Of a DNA stretch of 29,790 bases, positions 22,498 through 29,790 are shown piece by piece. The notes beneath the pieces were generated by a model, which ran no database searches, was not told the DNA's origin, and saw only the letters and a program-made list of their open reading frames with translations. Numbering within the stretch: the first letter of the stretch is position 1; each line of letters starts with the position of its first letter. The position numbers were made by a program, and so were the translations under genes. Origin of the DNA: Chloroflexota bacterium (GTDB lineage: Bacteria > Chloroflexota > Chloroflexia > QHBQ01 > JADMIH01); the NCBI GenBank assembly GCA_015478675.1, contig JADMIH010000028.1, forward strand, positions 1 through 29,790, given 5' to 3'.

Positions 22498-24023
22498 AAG
22501 ATGATGGAGAAGGAAGCAACCTGGGTCGGACCACGCGTAACGCTAAGCCCGGAGCCGCAGCGCACGACGGTCATACAGGGCAGATGGACAACATGAGCAA
22601 CATGGGTAATATGAAGGGCAGCGTGGAACATACTACTCATACGGCCGCTGCAACAGCAGGACCAGGCGCCAGCCACGTGGCAGGCACGCACGGCAGTGGG
22701 GAAATGGCAGGGATGGAGATGGAGCAGACGGCGCCCTGGGCACACTTCTTCGCCGCCATCATCCTGGGGGTGTGGCTGATTACAAGCCCGGTCACTCTCG
22801 ATTACAACAGCGCGGCGCTGGGCTGGAGCGATGTCATAAGCGGTGCGCTAATCATCGTCCTGGCTACCATTACGCTCGTGCGCGGCTCAGCGTGGTCTGT
22901 GTGGGCGAACTCCCTGGTGGGGGTGTGGCTCCTCTTCGCGCCCCTTGTCTTCTGGGCGCCAACCGGGGCAGGCTTCACCAACGATACACTGGCGGGCGCG
23001 CTGCTGATCTCGTTCGTGCTGCTGATGCCGGGTATGCCGGGCATGAGGATGCTGCCGGGCCCTGACAACCCTCCCGGGTGGTCGTACAACCCTTCCACGT
23101 GGCCGCAGCGCGCACCCATCATCGCCCTCGCCTTCGTGGGCTTCTTCCTATCGCGCTACATGGCTGCCTACCAGCTTGGCTACATCAACTCGATATGGGA
23201 CCCCTTCTTCTCTCCCGGCACGCAGGCGGTGCTAACTTCGAATGTATCGCGCTCCTTCCCTGTCTCCGACGCGGGGCTGGGTGGCGTTGCGTACATGGTG
23301 GAGGCGCTCATGGGCTTCATGGGGGACAAGCGGCGCTGGCGGACAATGCCCTGGATGGTCACCTTCTTCGGCATCCTGGTCGTGCCTCTGGGGGTCGCCA
23401 GCATCACGCTTATCATCTTGCAGCCGCTGGTTGTGGGGGAGTGGTGCACGCCCTGCCTGATAGCCGGCGTGGCGATGCTGGTCATGATCGCACTGACCCT
23501 GGACGAGGTGGTGGCGATGGGGGTGTTCCTGGCCCGCGCTAAGCGAGAGGGACAAGACCTCTGGCGCGTCTTCTGGCAGGGCGGCACGCTGAACCAACAG
23601 GTGGATGTGGATAGCGCCCCTGCTTCGCCCAAGCCCACTCGCCGCGACGTGGTCAGCCTGGATGCTATGGTGTGGGGTGTTACCCTCCCCTGGAACCTGC
23701 TGGCGAGCGTGGCACTGGGCATCTGGCTGATGGCCTCCCCCACCGTGCTTGGCTTCGGCGGCACCGCCGCGCACAGCAACCACCTGGTGGGGGCGCTGGT
23801 CGTGACTTTCGCCATGATGGCTCTTGGTGAAGTGGGACGGCCTCTGCGCTTCGTCAATATGCTGTTCGGGGCGTGGTTCATCGTCTCTCCCTGGCTCCTT
23901 AATGGGGCGACGACCGCTTCAACTGTGAGCGACATCGTTGTTGGCGTGGCGCTCATCCTGCTGAGCCTCCGACGGGGTCCAGTGCGTGAGAACTACGGCA
24001 GCTGGAACCGCTTTGTCGTATAA
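22494..24023 (+). CDS. SPW-VKOR-SPW membrane fusion protein
   Basis: A 509-residue membrane protein with three parts. Residues 1-80 are hydrophilic and rich in Met and His. Residues about 85-185 hold SPW-type repeats (LGVWLITSPVTL, VGVWLLFAPLVF). Residues about 205-350 form a vitamin K epoxide reductase (VKOR) domain with SDAGLGGVAYMVEAL and the active-site pair Cys318/Cys321 (WCTPC) at the start of a helix. Residues about 395-495 hold further SPW repeats (LGIWLMASPTVL, GAWFIVSPWLL). VKOR proteins pass electrons from disulfides to quinones. The second Cys pair usual in the external loop of VKORs is absent: Cys318 and Cys321 are the only cysteines. The start codon overlaps the stop of the epimerase gene. 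Confidence 0.88.
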   Translation: MKDDGEGSNLGRTTRNAKPGAAAHDGHTGQMDNMSNMGNMKGSVEHTTHTAAATAGPGASHVAGTHGSGEMAGMEMEQTAPWAHFFAAIILGVWLITSPVTLDYNSAALGWSDVISGALIIVLATITLVRGSAWSVWANSLVGVWLLFAPLVFWAPTGAGFTNDTLAGALLISFVLLMPGMPGMRMLPGPDNPPGWSYNPSTWPQRAPIIALAFVGFFLSRYMAAYQLGYINSIWDPFFSPGTQAVLTSNVSRSFPVSDAGLGGVAYMVEALMGFMGDKRRWRTMPWMVTFFGILVVPLGVASITLIILQPLVVGEWCTPCLIAGVAMLVMIALTLDEVVAMGVFLARAKREGQDLWRVFWQGGTLNQQVDVDSAPASPKPTRRDVVSLDAMVWGVTLPWNLLASVALGIWLMASPTVLGFGGTAAHSNHLVGALVVTFAMMALGEVGRPLRFVNMLFGAWFIVSPWLLNGATTASTVSDIVVGVALILLSLRRGPVRENYGSWNRFVV

Positions 24024-24074
24024 TCTGCATGAAATCAGCCTGCTTAGCGCGCTATCGGCGCAGAGGGTGAGAAT

Positions 24075-24725
24075 ATGAATATCAGGGGGCTTACCCGGCT
24101 TGTGTTGGCCGTGGTCGGGGCGGCTATCGGAGGAGCGCTGGCCTGGCGCTACGCGGCTCGTCGCTGGCAAGTCCCCTGCCCGCCCTCCCTTGCCTGGGTG
24201 CTCGATTCGGGGATCCGCGAGTGGATAGCGCCCACCCCTGTAGTGATGGAACGCATGGGCCCGCGCCCCGGCATGAACGTGCTTGAGGTCGGGCCGGGCG
24301 TGGGCCACATGACCATACCCGTAGCCAGGCGGCTGGCGGAGAGCGGGGTACCCGGCAGGCTCGTCTGTCTGGAGATACAGCCCGACATGGCCCGCGTGGC
24401 TCGCAGGCGTGTCGAGGAGGCGGGCCTCACGAACGTGGAGGTGCGCGAGGGCGACGTCACCACCACACCGCAAGAGCCTGACACATATGACCTCGCCTTC
24501 CTGGTCACAGTGCTGGGCGAGATACCGGACCGCAATGCGGCTATCTCCAGCCTCAGGGATGCCCTCAAGCCGGGAGGCGCCCTCTCCTTCACCGAGATAT
24601 TTGGCGACCCCCACTACCAGTTCTACGCCGACCTGGAGAAGCGCTGCCTGGCGGCGGGGCTGGAGCCTGCGGGCCGCCTCGGCTCGTGGCTGGCTTATAC
24701 GGCCAACTTCCGCCGTCCCGCATAG
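24075..24725 (+). CDS. Membrane-anchored SAM-dependent methyltransferase
   Basis: A 216-residue protein with an N-terminal membrane helix (about residues 7-24) and a class I methyltransferase fold. SAM binding is shown by LEVGPGVGH (residues 70-78) and LEIQPDM (the acidic end of strand 2), then EGDVTT and LKPGGALSFTEIF further on. The order fits small methyltransferases of the Methyltransf_11/25 type; the substrate is unknown, and the anchor suggests a lipid or membrane substrate. GAGGGTGAG precedes the ATG. The gene follows the SPW-VKOR gene by 51 bases, with no terminator seen between, so it is probably the last gene of the operon that starts at 20148. Confidence 0.87.
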   Translation: MNIRGLTRLVLAVVGAAIGGALAWRYAARRWQVPCPPSLAWVLDSGIREWIAPTPVVMERMGPRPGMNVLEVGPGVGHMTIPVARRLAESGVPGRLVCLEIQPDMARVARRRVEEAGLTNVEVREGDVTTTPQEPDTYDLAFLVTVLGEIPDRNAAISSLRDALKPGGALSFTEIFGDPHYQFYADLEKRCLAAGLEPAGRLGSWLAYTANFRRPA

Positions 24726-24843
24726 TCATATACCATTCACCCTGCGCTCCCCGGACCGGGCCTGTCCTCGAAATAAGTAACTGCCCGGCAGCGACGCGCG
24801 CCCTTCCAGAAGACCTCACCTCCTGAGGCCACAGGAATAGCCT

Positions 24844-24896
24844 TCACCGAACACTCAGCCTCCTTTCAGGTTGCCCTCAGCCGTGTGCCCCATAAT
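24844..24896 (+). promoter_or_regulatory. TCAG-array promoter of the ABC-YHS operon
   Basis: Units at 11-bp steps are TCAC (24844), TCAG (24855), TCAG (24866) and TCAG (24877). CATAAT, a near-consensus -10, starts at 24891, 14 bp after the last unit. The predicted leader before the ATG at 24976 is about 73 bases. From 24726 to 24843 nothing else is evident. Confidence 0.82.
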
Positions 24897-24975
24897 TTGA
24901 CTGCAAGTGCGAAACGACTCGCTTGCCGGGGCAGCGCAAAAAAGCAGCCCCGCAGGAACACGGAGGTAACACGTT

Positions 24976-25278
24976 ATGTGGCAGTTTATTCAAGACTATT
25001 GGACGTGGGGCGCGCTAGCCCTCTTCTACTTCTTCATGATGAAGATGCATATGGGTGGTGGACATAGTATGCATGACTCCAGTAAACCGCAGGGCGCATC
25101 CACGCAGGCCAGCGGTGGGCACCAGCATGGCGCGCAGCCAGAGCAACCCGCCACGGGGCAAAAGTATCAGAGCACGGGCAACCTGAGCAACACAAGTAAT
25201 GTGGCTAACGGCACCGACAGCGTCGAGAGCAGCGGGGAGATGAAGCAGTCACACTCCGGCCGCGGCGGGTGCCACTGA
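24976..25278 (+). CDS. Small His/Met-rich membrane peptide
   Basis: A 100-residue protein with one N-terminal hydrophobic helix (WTWGALALFYFFMM), immediately followed by KMHMGGGHSMH, a dense His/Met cluster. The rest is polar and probably unstructured, with further His (GGHQHG) and a final GRGGCH. There is no recognised domain, although small membrane peptides with HMGGGH-like clusters are common beside copper exporters. Binding of copper at the membrane surface and hand-over to the ABC exporter downstream is a plausible inference. The ATG has GGAGG nine bases upstream. It is the first gene behind a TCAG array with a near-consensus -10. Confidence 0.75.
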   Translation: MWQFIQDYWTWGALALFYFFMMKMHMGGGHSMHDSSKPQGASTQASGGHQHGAQPEQPATGQKYQSTGNLSNTSNVANGTDSVESSGEMKQSHSGRGGCH

Positions 25279-25309
25279 TGCCGAGAATGCCACTGAGAGG
25301 AGCATCGCC

Positions 25310-26413
25310 ATGTCAATAGCCCGCCGCAACCTTTTACAAGACAAGATCAGGCTCGCCCTGAGCGTGCTGGGGATAGCCCTCGCCGTAATGCTCATCCTGG
25401 TGCTGAGCGGATTCTTGGACGGGGTATACAGGCAAGCAGCCTCGTACCTGAATAACACGCCCGGCTCGGTAGTGGTCGTGCAGGATGGTGTGAGCAACTT
25501 CTACGCTACCACTTCCCTTCTCCCATCGGGAACGCTGGAAGCCACCCGCAAGGCCGAAGGCGTCGCGGGGATAATACCCGTAACGTCCCAGATCGTCATC
25601 TTCGAGATGCACGGTAGGAAGCAAGCCGCACAGGTAGTCGGTTACGACCCTGCGCTTGGAGGCGGCCCCTGGAGCCTGGCCGAAGGACAAGGCATACAGG
25701 GAGATGGCGAACTGGTGGTTGACCGGGTGATGGCCGAAGCGCACGGCATCAAAATCGGAGACAGGCTCACCCTGCTGGGTCGAGAGTTCACCGTCGTCGG
25801 GTCGTCCAAAGAGACCGCTATGTGGGCGGCGAGCGTCCTCTTCGTTCGCAAGAGCGCACTGGAGTCGCTGCTGAAAGCGCCCGGCGCGACGAGCATGTTG
25901 CTCGTCAACCCCTCCGGCGGCATCACCCCCGAAGCGTTACGGGATCGCCTGCGGAGCGATCTGCCGGGCACGAACGTGCTGCTCAAGAGCGAGGTGATAG
26001 CCAACGACAAGCAGCTTTTCGCCCGCATATACAACGGGCCTCTTCTGCTGATGGTGGCTATAGCCTTCCTGGTGGGCGCGCTGGTGGTAGGCCTGGTGAT
26101 CTACACCGCAACCGTGGAGCGGCAGCGCGAATATGGCGCGCTCAAGGCGATAGGGGCCGCCAACAGGGTGCTCTACAAAGTCGTTACGGCCCAGGCTCTT
26201 GTCGCCTCGGTCACAGGGTCAGTTCTGGGCGTGGCCCTTGCCTTTGCCGTGGGACAGCTGATTATGGCCCTGCGCCCTCAGTTCCTGGTGGCTATCGAGC
26301 CTGGCGTGGTTGCCTGGGCGCTAGTCGCGGGGCTGGTTATGGCGCTGCTGGGCGCGCTTTTCCCCGCCCGCACCGTAGCTCGGCTCGCACCGGCGGACGT
26401 TTTCAGGAGGTAA
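25310..26413 (+). CDS. MacB/FtsX-type ABC transporter permease (first)
   Basis: A 367-residue permease of the FtsX/MacB type: one N-terminal helix (about residues 18-38), an external domain of about 200 residues, and three C-terminal helices (about 245-265, 295-320 and 330-355). The typical cytoplasmic coupling segment EYGALKAIGA follows the second helix. Such permeases do not carry substrates through the bilayer in the classical way but act on lipoproteins, peptides or periplasmic substrates by mechanotransmission. The external domain has no Cys. The ATG has AGGAG seven bases upstream. It is followed after seven bases by a second permease and then the ATPase, so the complex is likely a heterodimer. 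Confidence 0.92.
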   Translation: MSIARRNLLQDKIRLALSVLGIALAVMLILVLSGFLDGVYRQAASYLNNTPGSVVVVQDGVSNFYATTSLLPSGTLEATRKAEGVAGIIPVTSQIVIFEMHGRKQAAQVVGYDPALGGGPWSLAEGQGIQGDGELVVDRVMAEAHGIKIGDRLTLLGREFTVVGSSKETAMWAASVLFVRKSALESLLKAPGATSMLLVNPSGGITPEALRDRLRSDLPGTNVLLKSEVIANDKQLFARIYNGPLLLMVAIAFLVGALVVGLVIYTATVERQREYGALKAIGAANRVLYKVVTAQALVASVTGSVLGVALAFAVGQLIMALRPQFLVAIEPGVVAWALVAGLVMALLGALFPARTVARLAPADVFRR

Positions 26414-26420
26414 CACAGCC

Positions 26421-27557
26421 ATGATACGCCTGGCAATTCGCAATCTTTTTCAAAGTAAAATGCGCCTCGCTATCTCGGTCGGCGGCGTGGCCCTGGCGCT
26501 GATGCTCATGCTTGCTCTTGGCGCGGTCTTTACGGGGGCGGAGAAACAGATCACGGCCTTCATCGACCGTTCCGGTGCCGACGTGTTCGTCGCCCAGAAG
26601 GGGGTGCGCAACCTCCACATGGTCTCCTCATGGCTCCCCAGCTCGGTGGTGGGTGAGGTATCAGGCGTGCAAGGTGTCGAATCGGTCACGCCTATCATGT
26701 ACGTGGCCGGCATGGTTGAGGCAGGCAGTGAGCGCAGCCTCGCCTACATTATCGGCCTGCCCCCCGACCCGGTCATGGGCAAAGCCTGGCGCGTGGTGGA
26801 AGGTGCTGCTGTTCCTGCCCCCGGCGAGATAGTGCTGGACCGTGCGGTGGCGGCGCAGTCCGGCCTGCGATTAGGCGATACAGTGAAGGTCCTGGGGCGT
26901 CAGCTAAGAATAGCGGGCCTGTCCGAGGGCACTGTGAGCATTACCAACTCGGTGGCGTTCATCACAATGGACGATTTTGAGCGGATGCGTGGTGCGAGCG
27001 GAGAGAGCGTAGGCACACAGGCCGTGAGCTTCGTGCTCGTGAAGGCTGCGCCCGGAGAATCGCCTGACGCACTCGCGGCCCGCATTGAAGCAGAAGTTGA
27101 GGGAGTTACCGCCCAGTCGCGGGCAGCCTTTGCCGGGCAGGAGCGCAACCTGATCAAGGATATGGCTGCCGACGTGCTTACAATTATGAACCTGGTGGGC
27201 TTCGCGATTGGCCTGGCGGTCATGTCCCTCACCATATACACGGCTACGCTCGCAAGGCGGGCAGAGTACGGCGCGCTGAAGGCCCTGGGAGCGCGCAGCC
27301 GGAACCTGTACGGGGCAGTGCTGACCCAGGCGGTCGTGAGTGTGGCGCTCGGCCTCGCCCTTGGTGTGGCGTTCACTCTTGCGCTCTCCGCGCTGTTGCC
27401 GGTCTTCGGATCAACAGTGGCACTCCAGGTGAGTGGAGAATCGCTGGCGCAGGTAGGCATAGCCTCACTAATCATCGCCGCCGTTTCGGCGCTATTACCT
27501 ATCAGACAAATCGCCGGACTCGACCCGGCCGCAGTCTTCCGAAGGAGAATTCAATGA
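26421..27557 (+). CDS. MacB/FtsX-type ABC transporter permease (second)
   Basis: A 378-residue permease with the same layout as its neighbour: an N-terminal helix (about residues 14-34), an external domain, and three C-terminal helices (about 254-275, 300-330 and 345-365) with the coupling segment EYGALKALGA. The two differ enough to be separate subunits of one exporter. The external part has scattered Met residues (for example SVTPIMYVAGMVEAG) but no clear metal motif. GGAGG lies upstream of the ATG, and its TGA overlaps the ATG of the ATPase gene (ATGA), which indicates a fixed subunit ratio. Confidence 0.92.
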   Translation: MIRLAIRNLFQSKMRLAISVGGVALALMLMLALGAVFTGAEKQITAFIDRSGADVFVAQKGVRNLHMVSSWLPSSVVGEVSGVQGVESVTPIMYVAGMVEAGSERSLAYIIGLPPDPVMGKAWRVVEGAAVPAPGEIVLDRAVAAQSGLRLGDTVKVLGRQLRIAGLSEGTVSITNSVAFITMDDFERMRGASGESVGTQAVSFVLVKAAPGESPDALAARIEAEVEGVTAQSRAAFAGQERNLIKDMAADVLTIMNLVGFAIGLAVMSLTIYTATLARRAEYGALKALGARSRNLYGAVLTQAVVSVALGLALGVAFTLALSALLPVFGSTVALQVSGESLAQVGIASLIIAAVSALLPIRQIAGLDPAAVFRRRIQ

Positions 27558-28516
27558 ACACTTCACCTACCGGTACCCGCAGGCCGGAGGCTACAAATCC
27601 GTCGCAGCCAGGGTCCGGTGTGGCGTCCGGCTCCCAGAACGCACAAGCCCCCGGCCCGCCGACGTTGCAAGTCACTGACGTGACTAGGCGGTTCGGATCA
27701 GGCGAGACGGAAGTGACTGCCGTCAAGAACGTGTCGCTCGACGTGGCCCCCGGTGAGATAGTGCTGATCATGGGCCCCTCCGGCTCAGGCAAGACCACCC
27801 TCCTGCTGATGCTCGGCGCGCTGCTAAAGCCAACGGAAGGGACGATCCAGCTCACGAGAAGCGATAAGCGGGTGCTGACGCTCAGCGACCTGGCGGAGAA
27901 TCGCCTGCCCGCCATCCGGCTCAAGGAGTTCGGCTTCATCTTCCAGGACTTCAACCTGTTGTCCGCCCTCTCTGCACTCGAAAACGTGGCGGTGGTGGCA
28001 CAACTCGCGGGGTCAAAGAGCGGGGACGCGAGCAAGAAGGCGGCTTCGCTGCTCACCGAGCTGGGGCTTGGGTCGCGCCTCGACTTCCTCCCCGAGAAGC
28101 TGTCGGGCGGCGAAAAGCAGCGCGTCGCCATAGCCCGCGCCCTGGTCAACGACCCCACACTTGTACTGGCCGATGAGCCCACCGCTAACCTCGACTCGCA
28201 GATAGGGCGCGAGATCATGAGGTTGCTGAAGAGGCTCGCCAAGGAGCAAGGTAAAAGCGTAGTCATAGTTTCTCACGACCAGCGCATCAAAAATATAGCG
28301 GACCGCGTGCTCTGGCTCGAAGACGGCGAGTTCAAAGAGATGGTGACCATGATCACTGACCCTGTATGCTCAATGCCCGTGGAGCGCGAAAAAGCGATGA
28401 GCACCGAGTGGGACGGCACAACTTACTACTTCTGCTCGCAAGGGTGTCGCAGGGAGTTCTTGCTTGCGCCCTGGGAGTATACGCGTGGCCGTGTGCCGGG
28501 CGTTGATAGGCTGTAA
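27554..28516 (+). CDS. ABC transporter ATPase fused to a C-terminal YHS domain
   Basis: A 320-residue protein. After a 35-residue polar start comes a MacB/LolD-type ATPase: Walker A GPSGSGKT (74-81), Q-loop Gln131, signature LSGGE (183-187), Walker B LVLADE (203-208) and switch His241. Instead of ending near residue 262, the chain continues into a YHS domain (about 268-310) with DPVCSMPV and YYFCSQGC: Cys272, Cys294 and Cys298. YHS domains bind soft metals and are usually attached to copper P-type ATPases or found alone. Here the domain would sit in the cytoplasm on the ATPase and could make export respond to metal. No stop or second start separates the parts. Confidence 0.92.
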   Translation: MNTSPTGTRRPEATNPSQPGSGVASGSQNAQAPGPPTLQVTDVTRRFGSGETEVTAVKNVSLDVAPGEIVLIMGPSGSGKTTLLLMLGALLKPTEGTIQLTRSDKRVLTLSDLAENRLPAIRLKEFGFIFQDFNLLSALSALENVAVVAQLAGSKSGDASKKAASLLTELGLGSRLDFLPEKLSGGEKQRVAIARALVNDPTLVLADEPTANLDSQIGREIMRLLKRLAKEQGKSVVIVSHDQRIKNIADRVLWLEDGEFKEMVTMITDPVCSMPVEREKAMSTEWDGTTYYFCSQGCRREFLLAPWEYTRGRVPGVDRL

Positions 28517-28559
28517 TCCTACTCCTACCAATCCGACCATCCAGACGACAAGCAACCTG

Positions 28560-28592
28560 AACACGGCGATCTCACAAGGCCGCCGTGTTTGC
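28560..28592 (+). terminator. Probable terminator of the ABC-YHS operon
   Basis: AACACGGCG (28560-28568) pairs with CGCCGTGTT (28581-28589) in a perfect 9-bp stem with a 12-base loop. It lies about 45 bases after the ABC-YHS stop and just before the P-type ATPase promoter. The U run is weak. Confidence 0.5.
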
Positions 28593-28625
28593 CATCCTCG
28601 GAACAAGATAAGCCCGCGCCAACGT

Positions 28626-28678
28626 TCAGCGTACCCTCAGCAACGTTTCAGTGAGCGCTCAGTGTGCGCCACTACAAT
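28626..28678 (+). promoter_or_regulatory. Four-repeat TCAG promoter of the P-type ATPase
   Basis: TCAG begins at 28626, 28637, 28648 and 28659, all at 11-bp steps. TACAAT (-10, five of six consensus bases) starts at 28673, 14 bp after the last T. The predicted leader before the ATG at 28725 is about 40 bases. Confidence 0.87.
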
Positions 28679-28724
28679 TAGTCTGACAACATCGGAACAC
28701 GTAGTTCTGAGATAGGAGAAACAA

Positions 28725-29790
28725 ATGATAGAGACAGCATTAGGACAAACCGCCACCGAGGCACTCGACCCCGTGTGCGGCATGAGCATCAGCCCCGACA
28801 CCGCGTACGCCACTCGCCACTACGAAGGAACAGCAATCTATTTATGCTCCGCCGCTTGCCTGAAGAAGTTCGATGCCGAGCCTGACAAATACCTGGCTGT
28901 GCTTGAAGGAAGCGCCCATGGCCAGTCCCCATTTGGTTCAGTAAACCTCGGCACCATAGGCGCGAACACCGGAGCAAAGATCCGCGAGAGTATCAATCTG
29001 CCTGTGACGGGACTTGGCCGAGGCGGGGCTGTCGCGTTGGAGCAAGCTTTGGAGGCAACACCCGGCGTGTTGAGAGTTAACGCCAACCCGGGCCAGTCGC
29101 GGGTGCACATTGAGTACGACGAGGATCAAGCCACTGTGGGTCGGCTGGTGCAGGCGGTTCGCAATACTGGCATGGGTGTAGGCGCGGCTTCGCTCCGACT
29201 GAAAATAGAGGGGATCTACTGCTCGGCCTGTGTATCGCAGATCGAGACTGCCCTCAAGGCGACGCCCGGTGTGCTCGACGCTACGCTGAACGCGGCCACC
29301 GAGGAGGCGCGAGTCGAGTACCTGCCAGGCTCCGCCGACCTTGCCGCACTAGCCCGCGCCGTACAGACGGCAGGTCCGTACCGGGCCACTTTAGCACGTG
29401 AGGTGAGCGCGAAGGGGCAGGACAAAGAAGTCTCCGAGCAGGACCAGGAGTACCGGCGGCTGATGCGTAAGTGGTGGTTTGGGGCCGCTGTGGGCGTGCC
29501 CACCATGATATTCTCCTACCCCTACATTTTCCCTGTCCTGCAAGACATTCTGCCGAGAGGCAGCGTGCAGTTGCGTATCGTCTGGATGCTCATGGGCCTG
29601 GCGAGCCTGGCCGTCATGGTTTACAGCGGCAGCCAGTTCTACACCGGCATGTGGGAGGGATTGAAGCGACGCTCGGCAAACATGCACACGCTGATCGCCG
29701 TTGGCACGGGCGTCGCCTGGCTCTACTCGACCATCGCCCTCCTCTTCCCACAACTCTTCCCAGGGGAGGAGTTCACCGATGTCTACTACG
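28725..29790 (+). CDS. Heavy-metal P-type ATPase, N-terminal part (YHS-HMA-HMA)
   Basis: The gene runs off the right edge; 355 codons are open. Residues 13-60 form a YHS domain (DPVCGM with Cys18, and YLCSAAC with Cys41/Cys45). Residues about 90-155 form an HMA fold whose metal motif is lost (GLGRGG). Residues about 156-220 form an intact HMA (GIYCSACVSQIE, Cys166/Cys169). The membrane part begins at about 245, with the first two pairs of helices visible, including MHTLIAVGTGVAWLYS, as in Cu(I)-exporting P1B ATPases. The CPC, DKTG and ATP-binding motifs are beyond the window. AGGAG precedes the ATG, and a four-repeat TCAG promoter lies upstream. Copper or silver export is likely. Confidence 0.9.
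   Translation, partial: MIETALGQTATEALDPVCGMSISPDTAYATRHYEGTAIYLCSAACLKKFDAEPDKYLAVLEGSAHGQSPFGSVNLGTIGANTGAKIRESINLPVTGLGRGGAVALEQALEATPGVLRVNANPGQSRVHIEYDEDQATVGRLVQAVRNTGMGVGAASLRLKIEGIYCSACVSQIETALKATPGVLDATLNAATEEARVEYLPGSADLAALARAVQTAGPYRATLAREVSAKGQDKEVSEQDQEYRRLMRKWWFGAAVGVPTMIFSYPYIFPVLQDILPRGSVQLRIVWMLMGLASLAVMVYSGSQFYTGMWEGLKRRSANMHTLIAVGTGVAWLYSTIALLFPQLFPGEEFTDVYY

Noticed and set aside
23180..23956. Long minus-strand open frame inside the SPW-VKOR gene
   Set aside because: The composition is Ser/Thr/Pro/Arg-rich without a domain, and the plus-strand gene has clear membrane and CxxC features.
1..29790. Mobile elements, CRISPR arrays, tRNA or rRNA genes
   Set aside because: No transposase or integrase motif, no spaced repeat-spacer pattern and no tRNA-like cloverleaf was seen; the short repeats found are all promoter, terminator or coding repeats.

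Overview
The window comes from a moderately GC-rich bacterium. Starts include ATG, GTG and TTG, and most genes have strong AGGAG-type ribosome binding sites. No rRNA, tRNA, CRISPR array or mobile element is visible, so the host cannot be placed from the sequence alone; the style and gene content would suit Chloroflexota or a neighbouring phylum, which is an inference only. Gene density is high and no stretch longer than about 300 bases lacks a gene.

Layout. 1-294 is the tail of a histidine kinase, and 295-1359 (-) a dihydroorotate-dehydrogenase-like flavoprotein. 1480-3109 (-) is a DUF302 / SHOCT / VIT1-CCC1 cluster. 3297-4996 (-) holds a double-DUF305, Met-rich secreted protein and a DUF892 ferritin-like protein. 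5185-7172 (-) is a two-component pair whose kinase has a Met-rich external loop. 7411-10488 (+) is an operon with a two-domain multicopper oxidase and three membrane or secreted partners. 10631-11401 is a short-chain dehydrogenase. 11659-13408 is a b6-type cytochrome b and an anchored Ig-like protein. 13473-15146 (-) is an ABC1/UbiB kinase. 15345-17493 is a second two-component pair. 17611-18904 is a degenerate HMA protein plus an EamA transporter. 18951-19976 (-) holds two lipoproteins, one with a rhodanese domain. 20148-24725 is a site-2 protease / epimerase / SPW-VKOR fusion / methyltransferase series. 24976-28516 is a His/Met-rich peptide plus a MacB-like ABC exporter whose ATPase carries a YHS domain. 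From 28725 to the window end is a heavy-metal P-type ATPase (YHS-HMA-HMA).

The theme is copper or heavy-metal handling and envelope redox stress. The most striking signal is not a gene. Eight intergenic regions carry the same promoter design: four TCAG-like motifs at exactly 11-bp steps, with the last T exactly 14 bp before a -10-like hexamer. They precede the multicopper-oxidase operon, cytochrome b, the UbiB kinase, the second two-component pair itself (degenerate copy), the HMA gene, the site-2-protease operon, the ABC-YHS operon and the P-type ATPase. Direct repeats of 11 bp are the usual binding mode of OmpR/PhoB-family regulators, so these look like one local regulon. The most likely regulator is the OmpR-family protein at 15345, but this is inferred. 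Other repeat types (GTTACGG at 11-bp spacing, CAGATTCT at 11-bp spacing, a 14-bp tandem duplication) may mark sites of other regulators.
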